Below, one piece after another: positions 34,832-43,535 of a stretch of DNA of 64,000 nucleotides. The notes under the pieces were generated by a model. That model saw only the letters and a program-made list of their open reading frames with translations. It had not been told where the DNA came from and searched no databases. The translations under genes were made by a program, and so were the position numbers. Positions within the stretch are counted from its first letter, which is position 1; every line of letters starts with the position of its first letter. This DNA comes from Nesterenkonia sp. (lineage in GTDB: Bacteria; Actinomycetota; Actinomycetes; Actinomycetales; Micrococcaceae), in the NCBI RefSeq assembly GCF_029265375.1, contig NZ_JAJUJJ010000002.1, positions 116,175-180,174 on the forward strand. The letters are read 5' to 3'.

Positions 34832-36430
34832 ATGGCAGAGACACTGACAGGCACATCGATCATTGCAGGTAAGAGCGTGCCCGGCACTGCCGGTACAGTC
34901 ACCGGAGTCAACCCGGCCACCGGGGAGCAGCTTCAGCCGGAGTACTCGCTGCTGGAGACCGACCAGCTGGCCGAGGCCACCGCAGCAGCGCGTCAGGCCT
35001 ACGAGTCATTCTCCCGGCTGGACCCTGAGACCCATGCGGCGTTCCTGGAGCGCATCGCTGAGAAGATCGAGGACCGGGCCGATCAGCTCACCCCCCGGGT
35101 GATGGCCGAGACCGGGCTGCCCGAGGCGCGGGTGACCATGGAGCGCGGGCGCACCGTGAACCAGCTGCGGCTCTTCGCCTCTGTGGTGCGCCAGGGCGAC
35201 CACCGCGGCGTCCGGTGGGACCCGGCTGTCCCCGACCGCACCCCGCTGCCCCGTCCTGACGTCCGGCAGCGCCGGATCCCGCTGGGGCCGGTGGCCGTAT
35301 TCGGCGCCAGCAACTTTCCGCTGGCCTTCTCGGTGGCCGGCGGTGACACCGCCTCCGCCCTGGCCGCAGGCTGCCCGGTGGTGTTCAAGGCTCATAACGC
35401 CCATCCCGGCACCTCGGAGATCGTCGGGTCCGCCATTGCCGAGGCGGTGGCTGAGTCGGGGCTGCATCCAGGGGTGTTCAGCCTGGTCTACGGGCCCGGC
35501 ACAGTGATCGGCCAGGCCCTGGTGTCCGACCCGGCCATCACTGCCGTAGGATTCACCGGCTCCCGCTCGGGAGGAACTGCACTGATGGCTGCTGCCGCGG
35601 CCCGCGAGGTGCCGATCCCGGTCTATGCGGAGATGAGCAGCATCAACCCCGTCTTCTTCTTCGACGGCGCCCTCAGCGGCGACGACGACTCCGTTGCGGA
35701 GCTGGCCGGGGCCTACCTGACCTCTGTGACCGGCTCCTCCGGTCAGCTGTGCACTCAGCCGGGGCTGGTGTTTGTGCCCACCGGGGAGGCCGGCGACCGG
35801 TTCGTCTCCGCTGTCGGGGAGGCGGTCGCCGGTATACAGGGACAGACGATGCTCACCGCCTCCATCTGCCAGTCCTGGAACTCCGGGGTGGAGAAGCTGG
35901 CCGATCAGGCCGGAGTGGAGCTGGTGGGCCGCGGCTCCGACGGCGAAAGCCGGAACGCGCCTGCGCCCGCTGTGTTCCAGACAAGTGCAGAGCAGTTCCG
36001 CAGCAATCCGGTGCTGCATGAGGAGATCTTCGGCGCAGCCTCGCTGGTGATCCGCTATGACTCGCCAGAAGACCTGGTCCAGGCGGCCGAGCAGCTGGAG
36101 GGCCAGCTGACCGCCACGCTGCATGTGGCCGAATCGGACTACGCTGCGGCGTCCCCGCTGGTGCCGGTGCTGGAGCAGAAGACCGGACGCATCCTGGCCA
36201 ACGGGTGGCCCACCGGCGTGGAGGTCAATCACGCCATGGTCCACGGCGGACCGTTCCCGGCCACCAGCGACTCCCGCACCACCAGTGTGGGCACCCTGGC
36301 GATCGAACGGTTCCTGCGCCCGGTGGCCTACCAGAATATGCCCGAGCAGCTGCTGCCGGCCCCAGTGCGCAGCGACAACCCGTGGAACCTCACCCGCCGC
36401 ATCGACGGCGAACTGCAGCTGGACTCCTGA
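34832..36430 (+). CDS. Alpha-ketoglutarate semialdehyde dehydrogenase
   Basis: A 532-residue aldehyde dehydrogenase that oxidises the KdgD product to alpha-ketoglutarate, feeding the TCA cycle. Family marks: VFGASNFPLAFSVAGGDTASALAAGCPVV is the ketoglutarate-semialdehyde type NAD-binding stretch (in pieces), GFTGSRSGG, the Glu in YAEMSSINP, and catalytic Cys307 in GSSGQLCTQPG. ATG 34832 has GAGGAG eight bases upstream; a GTG at 34778 overlapping the kdgD stop would add 18 low-complexity residues. Expected downstream partner of kdgD in galactarate or glucarate breakdown. Confidence 0.88.
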   Translation: MAETLTGTSIIAGKSVPGTAGTVTGVNPATGEQLQPEYSLLETDQLAEATAAARQAYESFSRLDPETHAAFLERIAEKIEDRADQLTPRVMAETGLPEARVTMERGRTVNQLRLFASVVRQGDHRGVRWDPAVPDRTPLPRPDVRQRRIPLGPVAVFGASNFPLAFSVAGGDTASALAAGCPVVFKAHNAHPGTSEIVGSAIAEAVAESGLHPGVFSLVYGPGTVIGQALVSDPAITAVGFTGSRSGGTALMAAAAAREVPIPVYAEMSSINPVFFFDGALSGDDDSVAELAGAYLTSVTGSSGQLCTQPGLVFVPTGEAGDRFVSAVGEAVAGIQGQTMLTASICQSWNSGVEKLADQAGVELVGRGSDGESRNAPAPAVFQTSAEQFRSNPVLHEEIFGAASLVIRYDSPEDLVQAAEQLEGQLTATLHVAESDYAAASPLVPVLEQKTGRILANGWPTGVEVNHAMVHGGPFPATSDSRTTSVGTLAIERFLRPVAYQNMPEQLLPAPVRSDNPWNLTRRIDGELQLDS

Positions 36431-36504
36431 ACCAGTCTCCGCAGCCGGCGGCCCGCACAGTCCGCTTGGATGACACCGACGAGGTCAGCGGGCAGTATGT
36501 AGCC

Positions 36505-38742
36505 ATGGTCACCACGCAGCTCACCAATGATCCGAATGACGCTGCCCAAGCGTCTAGGCCAGCCCCTGACATGGTGCTTGCGCATGAGGCCGGTGAGGTG
36601 ATTGTTCATATGCTCGGCGATGAAAGGTCGGTGATCGACCCGGCGGCGATGATCTGGACCGCTGAGGCCGCTGCCGATCTGCGGGCAAGAGTCGGTGACA
36701 ACCCCATCGTTGGTACCGGACAGAGCCAGTGGGAAAAGCTCGATCATCAACTCCAGGGCGCATCCCGGGAGGTAGTCCTCCTGACCGCCGAACTGGTGTT
36801 CCTGCGCGAGCACCCGGTGCGATCAGCCCGGCCGGATACCCGCTCGGCACATGTTGAGCGAGTTCTCTCTCACCTCGATTCCCAGCATTTCGTCCCGGAG
36901 CCGATGTCAACGTGGCTGGCTCGCCCTGCCGGGACTGCGGGCTTCGAACCAGGCTCTTGGTACAACGGAGCGATGTGGCGGCACCTCATCTGGGCATCGA
37001 CGTTCATCCTGCACTGGAATGACTTGTCGGAGGCCGAGCGTGAGACAGCCCGCACCGACCCATGGGAGCTGCAGAGGGTAATGCTCGCCTCCGGAGAAGA
37101 CCGCTCCGACATCCGCAACGCACTACAGTTTCTAGCCCGACCAGACGTTTTCGAACCAATCTCGTCGGCGAAGATGAAGGCTCAGATCCGCGATGGCCTT
37201 GCTGACCGCATCGGGGGTGCCACGGGCAGCACCCCGGCGTCGATAGATCGCGACCTGCTCGCCATCCGTACCGCACTAGCTCGGGAAGTTGAAGGACCAT
37301 TCCACTTCTGGAGTCCCGGGGTAGTTGAGCTCTGGGACCCTACTGCACACGAACTACGCTCGACAGACGTTGCGACTGCCGAGTTGGCCGAACCACGCCC
37401 CCGGCACTACTGGCTCTACTCCCCCGGGGCTCAAGCTTCCGAATGGGACGAGTTCTCCTCCAGCGGTGTCATGGCAATCGGCTGGGACCAGCTCGGTGAT
37501 CTTGCTGCGTATCCGAGCCGCAAGGCAATCCGGCAGGCTCTCGATGTCGAGGGAACCGGCGGGTCGATGAAGAACGCATCTCTAGCACTGTGGCAGTTCC
37601 AGAACGAGGTCGCTGTCGGCGACATTATCTACGCTAAGCGCGGTCGGCGAGAGATCGTCGGTCGCGGTGAGGTCACCTCCGACGCTCGATTCGAACCAGA
37701 GCGCGCTTCATTTCGCCATATCCGGTCGGTGAAGTGGACGCATACGGGGTCATGGGAGCACCCGGGGCATGCCGCGACCAAGACACTTACCGACATCACC
37801 GCTTACCACGACTATGTCGAGCAGCTCGAGGAGCTTGTCACCGGTGAGTCCGAACCAGAACTGCCTCAGCAGTCCGAAACGCCGCGCCCCTACGACAGCG
37901 CGGCATTCGTCAAAGAGGTGTACCTGCCTGAGGAGCGCTGCATACGGCTGCGCTCACTCCTAGCCCGCAAGAAGAACATCATCCTCGCCGGACCCCCCGG
38001 TGTGGGGAAGACTTTCGCCGCTAAGCGCCTGGCCTATTCGATCATGGGTGTCCAGGATTCAGGCCGGGCCCAGATGGTCCAATTCCATCAGAGTTACTCC
38101 TACGAAGACTTCATGATGGGCTACCGACCCACCGAAGCCGGCGGATTCAAGCTCGCCGAAGGACCCTTCTACCAATTCTGCAAGAAGGCACAGGCCGATG
38201 ACGACCGCCCATACTTCTTCATCATCGACGAGATCAACCGCGGAAATATCTCAAAGATCTTCGGCGAGCTGCTCATGCTCATTGAAGCCGATAAGCGCGG
38301 TCATAAGCTGCGCCTCCTCTACAAGAACGAGGACTTCTCTGTTCCTGCAAACGTCCACATCATCGGCATGATGAACACCGCCGACCGCAGCCTGGCCGTA
38401 CTCGACTATGCACTGCGCCGCCGCTTCGGCTTCTTCGAAATGGCCCCGGGCTTTGACTCAGCTGGGTTCACTCGATGGCAACAAGATATAGGCAGCCCCA
38501 CACTCGACCGTCTGGTTGAGGTCGTCATTGACCTCAACACCACGATCGCCGACGACCCGGCGCTCGGCCAAGGTTTTGCCATCGGGCACAGTTATCTCTG
38601 CAGCTCTGCTGAGGCTGAGGACGATACGTGGTTATCCTCCGTCGTCGACGATGAGCTCATACCCCTGCTCGAGGAGTACTGGTTCGACGAACCGACCAAA
38701 GCCGAGGAGTGGGCGGGCAAGCTCCGAGCTGCCGTCGCATGA
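36505..38742 (+). CDS. mcrB: McrB-type AAA+ restriction NTPase with internal EVE domain
   Basis: A 745-residue protein. Residues 1-290 are an uncharacterised helical region; residues about 301-445 form an EVE/PUA-like modified-base reader (HYWLYSPGAQASEWDEFSSSG, IGWDQLGDL, YAKRGRREIVGRGEV); residues about 470-745 are the McrB AAA+ motor: Walker A GPPGVGKT near 496, YSYEDFMMGYRP, Walker B with DEINRGNISKIFGE near 575, and MMNTADRSLAVLDYALRRRF near 622. McrB proteins form hexamers that drive a McrC nuclease along DNA carrying modified cytosines. Start ATG 36505 follows the dehydrogenase by 74 bases; no strong ribosome site. Codon use is visibly less GC-rich than neighbours (many GAT, TCG, ATA codons), suggesting acquisition. 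Confidence 0.88.
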   Translation: MVTTQLTNDPNDAAQASRPAPDMVLAHEAGEVIVHMLGDERSVIDPAAMIWTAEAAADLRARVGDNPIVGTGQSQWEKLDHQLQGASREVVLLTAELVFLREHPVRSARPDTRSAHVERVLSHLDSQHFVPEPMSTWLARPAGTAGFEPGSWYNGAMWRHLIWASTFILHWNDLSEAERETARTDPWELQRVMLASGEDRSDIRNALQFLARPDVFEPISSAKMKAQIRDGLADRIGGATGSTPASIDRDLLAIRTALAREVEGPFHFWSPGVVELWDPTAHELRSTDVATAELAEPRPRHYWLYSPGAQASEWDEFSSSGVMAIGWDQLGDLAAYPSRKAIRQALDVEGTGGSMKNASLALWQFQNEVAVGDIIYAKRGRREIVGRGEVTSDARFEPERASFRHIRSVKWTHTGSWEHPGHAATKTLTDITAYHDYVEQLEELVTGESEPELPQQSETPRPYDSAAFVKEVYLPEERCIRLRSLLARKKNIILAGPPGVGKTFAAKRLAYSIMGVQDSGRAQMVQFHQSYSYEDFMMGYRPTEAGGFKLAEGPFYQFCKKAQADDDRPYFFIIDEINRGNISKIFGELLMLIEADKRGHKLRLLYKNEDFSVPANVHIIGMMNTADRSLAVLDYALRRRFGFFEMAPGFDSAGFTRWQQDIGSPTLDRLVEVVIDLNTTIADDPALGQGFAIGHSYLCSSAEAEDDTWLSSVVDDELIPLLEEYWFDEPTKAEEWAGKLRAAVA

Positions 38743-39791
38743 CGTCCCTGTCCATTCCCATCCGCAATGTGTACGTCATGATGGCGTATGCATTCCGGGC
38801 CATCCGCAGTGACAGCCATGACCATATCGCTGCCGAGCGCTTCGATCATCTTCACGACCTGTTCGCGGAGATTCTCCTGCGCGGTGTGGGGACCCAGGTC
38901 AAGCGCGGTCTTCACCACGACTATCTTCAACGCAGCGACGAACTCGCCACAGTCCGCGGCCGTATCGATGTCAATGGCACTATCGCCAGCCGCTCGACCG
39001 TACGAGGCAAGTTAATCTGCGAGTTCGACGAGTACTCGACTGACACGCCCCACAACCAGGCGTTGAAGTCGGTCCTCGTTCTCCTTGTCCGCCATGGGGA
39101 AGTCACCCAGAGTCGTAGGAACGCGCTCCGCCGGTTGCTGCCCTACCTGGATGCGGTGACGCTAGTCGCTCCTACCTCGATCCGCTGGAACGCACTCACA
39201 TATCACCGCGCCAATGCCACGTACCGGCTGCTGCTCGGAGCCTGTGAACTGATCGTGCGCGGTCTCTTGCACACACAGGTCTCCGGCAGCACCAAACTCG
39301 CTTCCTGGATATCTGATGAGTCCATGAGCAGTCTCTATGAGAGATTCTTGCGCGAGTACTACAGCATTCACCACCCTGAGCTTTCCCCGGGCGCATCCGC
39401 CGTCGCCTGGGACTACGACGCCGGAAAAGCCCACGGCGCCGAACACCTCCCTGCAATGCGCACCGACATCACCCTCCGGAGTGGTCAGCACACGCTCATC
39501 ATCGATGCGAAGTATTACAGCCAATCGATGCAAACTGGGTGGTTCGGCAAGAAGACCATCCACTCAGCCAACCTGTACCAGTTGCTGACGTATACAAAGA
39601 ACGCGGATGTGGACCGCAATGGTTCAGTAAGTGGCCTCCTGCTCTACGCACGTACCGAAGGAGCAGAACAGCCGGACCTGGACGTAGTAATTCAAGGCAA
39701 CCGCATCGGAGCTGCCACGCTCAACCTCAACCGCCCCTGGGATCATCTCCGCTCACAACTCGAACACGTGATCAGTTGGCTGGAGAGTTGA
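38739..39791 (+). CDS. mcrC: McrC-type restriction endonuclease subunit
   Basis: A 350-residue partner of mcrB, coupled by an ATGA overlap. N-terminal IPIRNVYVMMAYAF and the middle CEFDEYSTDTPHNQALKSVL are the family's McrB-contact part; the C-terminal PD-(D/E)xK nuclease is visible as MRTDITLR followed by LIIDAKYY (Asp, then Asp-x-Lys). Together the pair forms a type IV, modification-dependent restriction system. Convergent with the beta-galactosidase gene, 33 bases apart. Confidence 0.9.
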   Translation: MTSLSIPIRNVYVMMAYAFRAIRSDSHDHIAAERFDHLHDLFAEILLRGVGTQVKRGLHHDYLQRSDELATVRGRIDVNGTIASRSTVRGKLICEFDEYSTDTPHNQALKSVLVLLVRHGEVTQSRRNALRRLLPYLDAVTLVAPTSIRWNALTYHRANATYRLLLGACELIVRGLLHTQVSGSTKLASWISDESMSSLYERFLREYYSIHHPELSPGASAVAWDYDAGKAHGAEHLPAMRTDITLRSGQHTLIIDAKYYSQSMQTGWFGKKTIHSANLYQLLTYTKNADVDRNGSVSGLLLYARTEGAEQPDLDVVIQGNRIGAATLNLNRPWDHLRSQLEHVISWLES

Positions 39792-39824
39792 AACCCTGCT
39801 CTGCCGTGATTCGGTTCGAGCTGC

Positions 39825-41939
39825 TCAGCGCTCCTCCACCACGGCGACCTCGCCGGAGGCGACCTCCAGACGGCCGGTGACTCTGGTGCCGCTGAGCAGC
39901 TCCGAGCCTGAGGCCTTCAGAGTCACCGGCTGTGGTGTGTGGTTGAGCACGAACAGGTAGCTGGCACCGTCAGGGTGCCGCCGGCGGACCACGTCCACGC
40001 CTTCGGGTGCGTCCTGGTGCACCGGCGGCACACCGGCTTCGATGAGCACCTGGCGCACCAGCGCATCCAGGCTCGGCTCATCCAGCCGGGTCGCGGCGTA
40101 CCAGGCCGCCCCCTTACCCACAGTATTCCGGGTGATCGCCGGTGAGCCTTCCAGCGGGAACTGTCCAGTGGGCGCCAGCGACGGTGGCATCTGGGAGGAG
40201 CCGTCGGCCATCCGCAGCTCGGCGAACCGGGCCAGCACCTCCGCGGCCCCCGCACCCGAGTCGGCGCAGTGGACCTTCTCGCTCCAGAGGTCTGCGCGGC
40301 CGCCGTCGTCGAGCAGCAGCTGCTCCCCGCGCTGCAGCGGCCAGAACTCCTCGGTCCGGATTCCCAGCATGCGGCGGAACGCACCGGGGTAGCCGCCCAA
40401 GTGCACTGCGTCGTTCTCGTCGACGATGCCGCTGAAGAAGCTCACCAGCACCTGCGCCCCGTTCTCGGCGGCCTGTGCGATCCGCTCAGCATCCTTCTGC
40501 CGCACTAGGTAGAGGACCGGAACGATGACGGCTCGGTAGCCGCTCAGATCGTGGCTGGGGTGCACGACGTCGGTGGTGACCCCGGCTTTCCACAGGCTGC
40601 GGTAGAAGTGCAGCACCTCTTCGGGGTAGCTCAGCTCATTGGTGGGGTGGGAGTCCAGCTCGGCGCCCCACCAGGCCTCATAGTCGAAGAGCAGGGCGAC
40701 CTCGGACTGCACCTGGGATCCCTGGACCGGCCGCAGCTGCCTCAGCGCCTCGCCGAGCCGCACTGCGGTGCGGTAGACATCGGTATCAGGTCCGGCATGC
40801 GGGACCATCGCCGAATGGTACTTCTCCGCCCCGGAGGCGGACTGCCGCCACTGGAAGAACATCACGGCATCTGCTCCGCGGGCCACATGCCCCAGGGAGT
40901 CGCGCAGCATCTCCGCCGGTGACTTGGTGTGGTTGCGCGGCTGCCAGTTCACTGCTGAGGTGGAGTGCTCCATGAGCATCCACGGCCTGCCCCGGGCCAC
41001 ACCGCGGGTCAGGTCTGCGCTGAAGGCCAGCTCAATGTGGCGGTCGGGGTCCTCGGCGACGGTGTAGTGATCGGTGGCGATGACGTCCATCTCCTCCGCC
41101 CAGGCGAAGTAGTCCATATTCTTCGACCGGGTGGTGCACATGAAGTTGGTGGTCACCGGAATCTGCGGGGTGGCCTCACGCAGGATGTTCTTCATCTGGC
41201 GGTAGTAGTCCAGCAGCTCATCGGAGCTGTACCGGTGGAAGTCCAGCTGCTGAGTGGGGTTGACGAACATCGGAGCCGTCCGCGGGGGAAGGATCTCCTC
41301 GAAGCTGGAGTACCGCTGGGACCAGAAGGCGGTCCCCCAGGCGGCGTTGAGCGCCTCAGCGGTTCCGTAGCGGCGGGCCAACCAGGTCCGGAAGGCCGCC
41401 GCGGCGTCGTCGGAGTAGTCGTGGCCGTTATGGCAGCCCAGCTCGTTGTCCACGTGCCACAGCGCCAGAGCGGGGTGATCGGCATAGCGCTGCGCCACAG
41501 CCCGGGTCATGCGCAGCGCGTACTCGCGGAAGACGGGGTTGGCCACCGAGTAGGCCTGCCGGGCCCCGGGCCAGAGGACAGTCCCGTCGGCGGTCTGCGG
41601 CAGGATCTCCGGATAGCGGTGGGTCAGCCACGGCGGAGGCGAGGCGGTGGCGGTGGCCAGAGCGGCTGAGATGCCTGCTGCGGCCAGCCGGTCCATCGTT
41701 TCGTCCAGCCATCCCCAGTCGTACTCCCCCTCCCGGGGTTCGAGCATCGCCCAGGAGAAGATGCCCACACTGACTAGGTTGACCCCGGCCCCGGTCATCA
41801 GCTCAATGTCCTCTTCGCGAGTGGCCTCCGGCCACTGCTCGGGGTTGTAGTCACCGCCGTAGGGCAGCCCGGATATCCGGGACGGCCATCGCCAGTTCGA
41901 TGAGGGACTGCTGGTGGGGTGCGGGCTGCGGTGGCTCAT
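39825..41939 (-). CDS. GH42 beta-galactosidase
   Basis: A 704-residue intracellular (no signal peptide) glycoside hydrolase family 42 enzyme. Domain A TIM barrel begins LPYGGDYNPEQWPE; the acid/base Glu is in LWHVDNELGCH near residue 165 and the nucleophile Glu in WMLMEHSTSAVNWQ near 323; a trimerisation domain and small C-terminal beta domain follow. Likely removes galactose from imported beta-galacto-oligosaccharides, for example galactan side chains of rhamnogalacturonan. It follows the binding-protein gene at 42057 on the same strand after a strong hairpin. Confidence 0.93.
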   Translation of the reverse strand: MSHRSPHPTSSPSSNWRWPSRISGLPYGGDYNPEQWPEATREEDIELMTGAGVNLVSVGIFSWAMLEPREGEYDWGWLDETMDRLAAAGISAALATATASPPPWLTHRYPEILPQTADGTVLWPGARQAYSVANPVFREYALRMTRAVAQRYADHPALALWHVDNELGCHNGHDYSDDAAAAFRTWLARRYGTAEALNAAWGTAFWSQRYSSFEEILPPRTAPMFVNPTQQLDFHRYSSDELLDYYRQMKNILREATPQIPVTTNFMCTTRSKNMDYFAWAEEMDVIATDHYTVAEDPDRHIELAFSADLTRGVARGRPWMLMEHSTSAVNWQPRNHTKSPAEMLRDSLGHVARGADAVMFFQWRQSASGAEKYHSAMVPHAGPDTDVYRTAVRLGEALRQLRPVQGSQVQSEVALLFDYEAWWGAELDSHPTNELSYPEEVLHFYRSLWKAGVTTDVVHPSHDLSGYRAVIVPVLYLVRQKDAERIAQAAENGAQVLVSFFSGIVDENDAVHLGGYPGAFRRMLGIRTEEFWPLQRGEQLLLDDGGRADLWSEKVHCADSGAGAAEVLARFAELRMADGSSQMPPSLAPTGQFPLEGSPAITRNTVGKGAAWYAATRLDEPSLDALVRQVLIEAGVPPVHQDAPEGVDVVRRRHPDGASYLFVLNHTPQPVTLKASGSELLSGTRVTGRLEVASGEVAVVEER

Positions 41940-41993
41940 ACCTCTCCTGATGGTGGGGCAACGGGGCTGAAAATGCGCACTGTACCTCAGCAG

Positions 41994-42043
41994 GCGCCGG
42001 CGGGGGCGACCCCTGGCTGAGCAGGTGCCGCCCCCGCCGGCGC
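41994..42043 (-). terminator. Strong hairpin between binding protein and GH42 genes
   Basis: GCGCCGGCGGGGGCG pairs perfectly with its 15-base complement across a 20-base loop, 13 bases past the binding-protein stop. No T-tract; terminator or expression-balancing element. Confidence 0.6.
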
Positions 42044-42056
42044 GCAGGGTGTGCAG

Positions 42057-43364
42057 CTACTGAAGCTCGGACTCCATTTCGGGGATCATCTGCTCTGCGG
42101 CTTCCTCCGGTGTCAGGTTCTCGAAGAAGACCTCGATCTCATAGCGGTAGAGGATCTCCTGCAGTGCGGAGAAGCCGAGGGCGGGCACCGGCTCGGCCGG
42201 CTGGGCCATCACATCCTCCTCAATGGCGGCGATGAAGTCGGCAGACTTCTGGTCGGCGGGCTCCAGATCGCTCATGATGGACTCGCGGACCGCGCTGTTG
42301 GCCGGAAGCCCGCGGTCCATCTGGTTGAGCTGGCCGGCGGTCTCGGAGTTGACGAAGAAATCGATGAATTCCTTGACCTCCTCCGGATGCTCAGTGGCGG
42401 CCGAGGCGGAGAGCATCATCGAGGACTTGTACCACAGGCCGTTCTCCGCCGAGTTGCCGCTCTGGCTGGGGAAGCGCAGCAGCTCCAGCTCAGCGCCGGA
42501 GGCAGAGGTCAGGGCCGGCAGCTGGTTGGTCCACCAGGGGGCCATGGCCACCTGGCCGGTGCCGGTCAGCGACTGGTCGGGGCCGGCGCTCTGGTTCTCG
42601 GAGATCTCTGTGGCGGTGGGCATGCCGGTGCCGACCATATCCAGGTAGTACTGGAAGTACTCGGCGGCGTCTTCGGCGGTGAAGCCCAGCTCGCCCTCGG
42701 CGGTGGTGAAGTGCTTGCCCTGCTGACGCAGCCACACCTGGAAGCCGCCGGGTTCGTTGGGATCGTTGGTGCCGAAGGCCGAGTCGTGATTCTCGCTGAT
42801 CTCCGCAGCGATCTCTGCGAAGTCCTCCCAGGTCCAGGTGGTGTCATCGGGCATCTCCACACCGGCTTCGTCGAAGATGTCCGGGTTGGCCACCAGGGCC
42901 AGCGCATTGATGCCGGTGGTGATGCCGAACAGGCCGTCCTCAGTGCGACCGTTGTCCACCGCCCCCTCGTCGAATTCGGAGAGGTCGATGTCCGAGAGGT
43001 CCAGCAGCGCGCCGCGGTCGGCGTACTCCCGCAGGTACTTGTCATCCATCTGAATGATGTCCGGAGCGTCTCCTCCTGCCGACTGGGTGGCCAGCTGGTC
43101 CCAGTAGCCGGACCAGTCGCCGAACTCACCCTCGATGGAGATATGCGGATTCTCATCCTCGAAGGCGTCGATGATCTCCTGGGTCATCTGGTGCCGGGAG
43201 TCCGAACCCCACCAGGAGAAGCGCAGCTGCACCTGCTCCTGGGAGTCACCCTCGGTGTCTGCGGCATCGCCTTCTCCTTCGGCTTCGCCGCCGCAGGCGG
43301 TCAGCACCAGGGCGGCGGTCGCCGCCGCGGCGGCCAGACGGGTGTAACGGGTGTAGTGCGTCAT
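42057..43364 (-). CDS. ABC sugar-binding lipoprotein, family 1 (paralog 1)
   Basis: A 435-residue extracellular lipoprotein (lipobox VLTA-Cys24, then a Gly/Glu/Asp linker). Mature part: LRFSWWGSDSRHQMTQEII, DWSGYWDQLATQSAGGDAPDII, YLREYADRGALLDLSDIDLS, TTWTWEDFAEIA, and the end ILYRYEIEVFFENLTPEEAAEQ. These same blocks recur in four other proteins of this window, so they are paralogs. Family-1 binding proteins deliver oligosaccharides to MalF/MalG-type permeases. Gene order with GH42 suggests a galactoside ligand, but this is inference. Confidence 0.9.
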   Translation of the reverse strand: MTHYTRYTRLAAAAATAALVLTACGGEAEGEGDAADTEGDSQEQVQLRFSWWGSDSRHQMTQEIIDAFEDENPHISIEGEFGDWSGYWDQLATQSAGGDAPDIIQMDDKYLREYADRGALLDLSDIDLSEFDEGAVDNGRTEDGLFGITTGINALALVANPDIFDEAGVEMPDDTTWTWEDFAEIAAEISENHDSAFGTNDPNEPGGFQVWLRQQGKHFTTAEGELGFTAEDAAEYFQYYLDMVGTGMPTATEISENQSAGPDQSLTGTGQVAMAPWWTNQLPALTSASGAELELLRFPSQSGNSAENGLWYKSSMMLSASAATEHPEEVKEFIDFFVNSETAGQLNQMDRGLPANSAVRESIMSDLEPADQKSADFIAAIEEDVMAQPAEPVPALGFSALQEILYRYEIEVFFENLTPEEAAEQMIPEMESELQ

Positions 43365-43446
43365 CGTGTCCCTCTTCAGTGAGCGAGCAGTTCCAGGTGC
43401 CCACGGCCTGGGCCCTGTGCGGCGCCCAGGCCGGGCAGCTGAGGCG

Positions 43447-43476
43447 AGCCTAGAATTGTGACCTGAATCACGTCAA
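43447..43476 (-). promoter_or_regulatory. Promoter of binding-protein paralog 1
   Basis: Minus strand TTGACG (43476-43471), 18-base spacer, TAGGCT (43452-43447), about 80 bases before the ATG. Confidence 0.5.
43457..43472. promoter_or_regulatory. CRP/GlxR-like site inside the promoter
   Basis: TGTGA-CCTGAA-TCACG, one mismatch, lying in the spacer between -35 and -10, a repressing position. Confidence 0.5.
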
Positions 43477-43488
43477 TTGAAAAACCGC

Positions 43489-43508
43489 TGAATCTCTGTG
43501 CCGATTCA
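43489..43508. promoter_or_regulatory. Inverted repeat TGAATC-N8-GATTCA
   Basis: Perfect six-base arms just upstream of the promoter; each arm equals half of the AATCGATT-type operator seen at 31037 and 48812. A possible relaxed LacI-family site. Confidence 0.35.
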
Positions 43509-43535
43509 ACATCTCTCCATTCCGCAGAGGAATGA

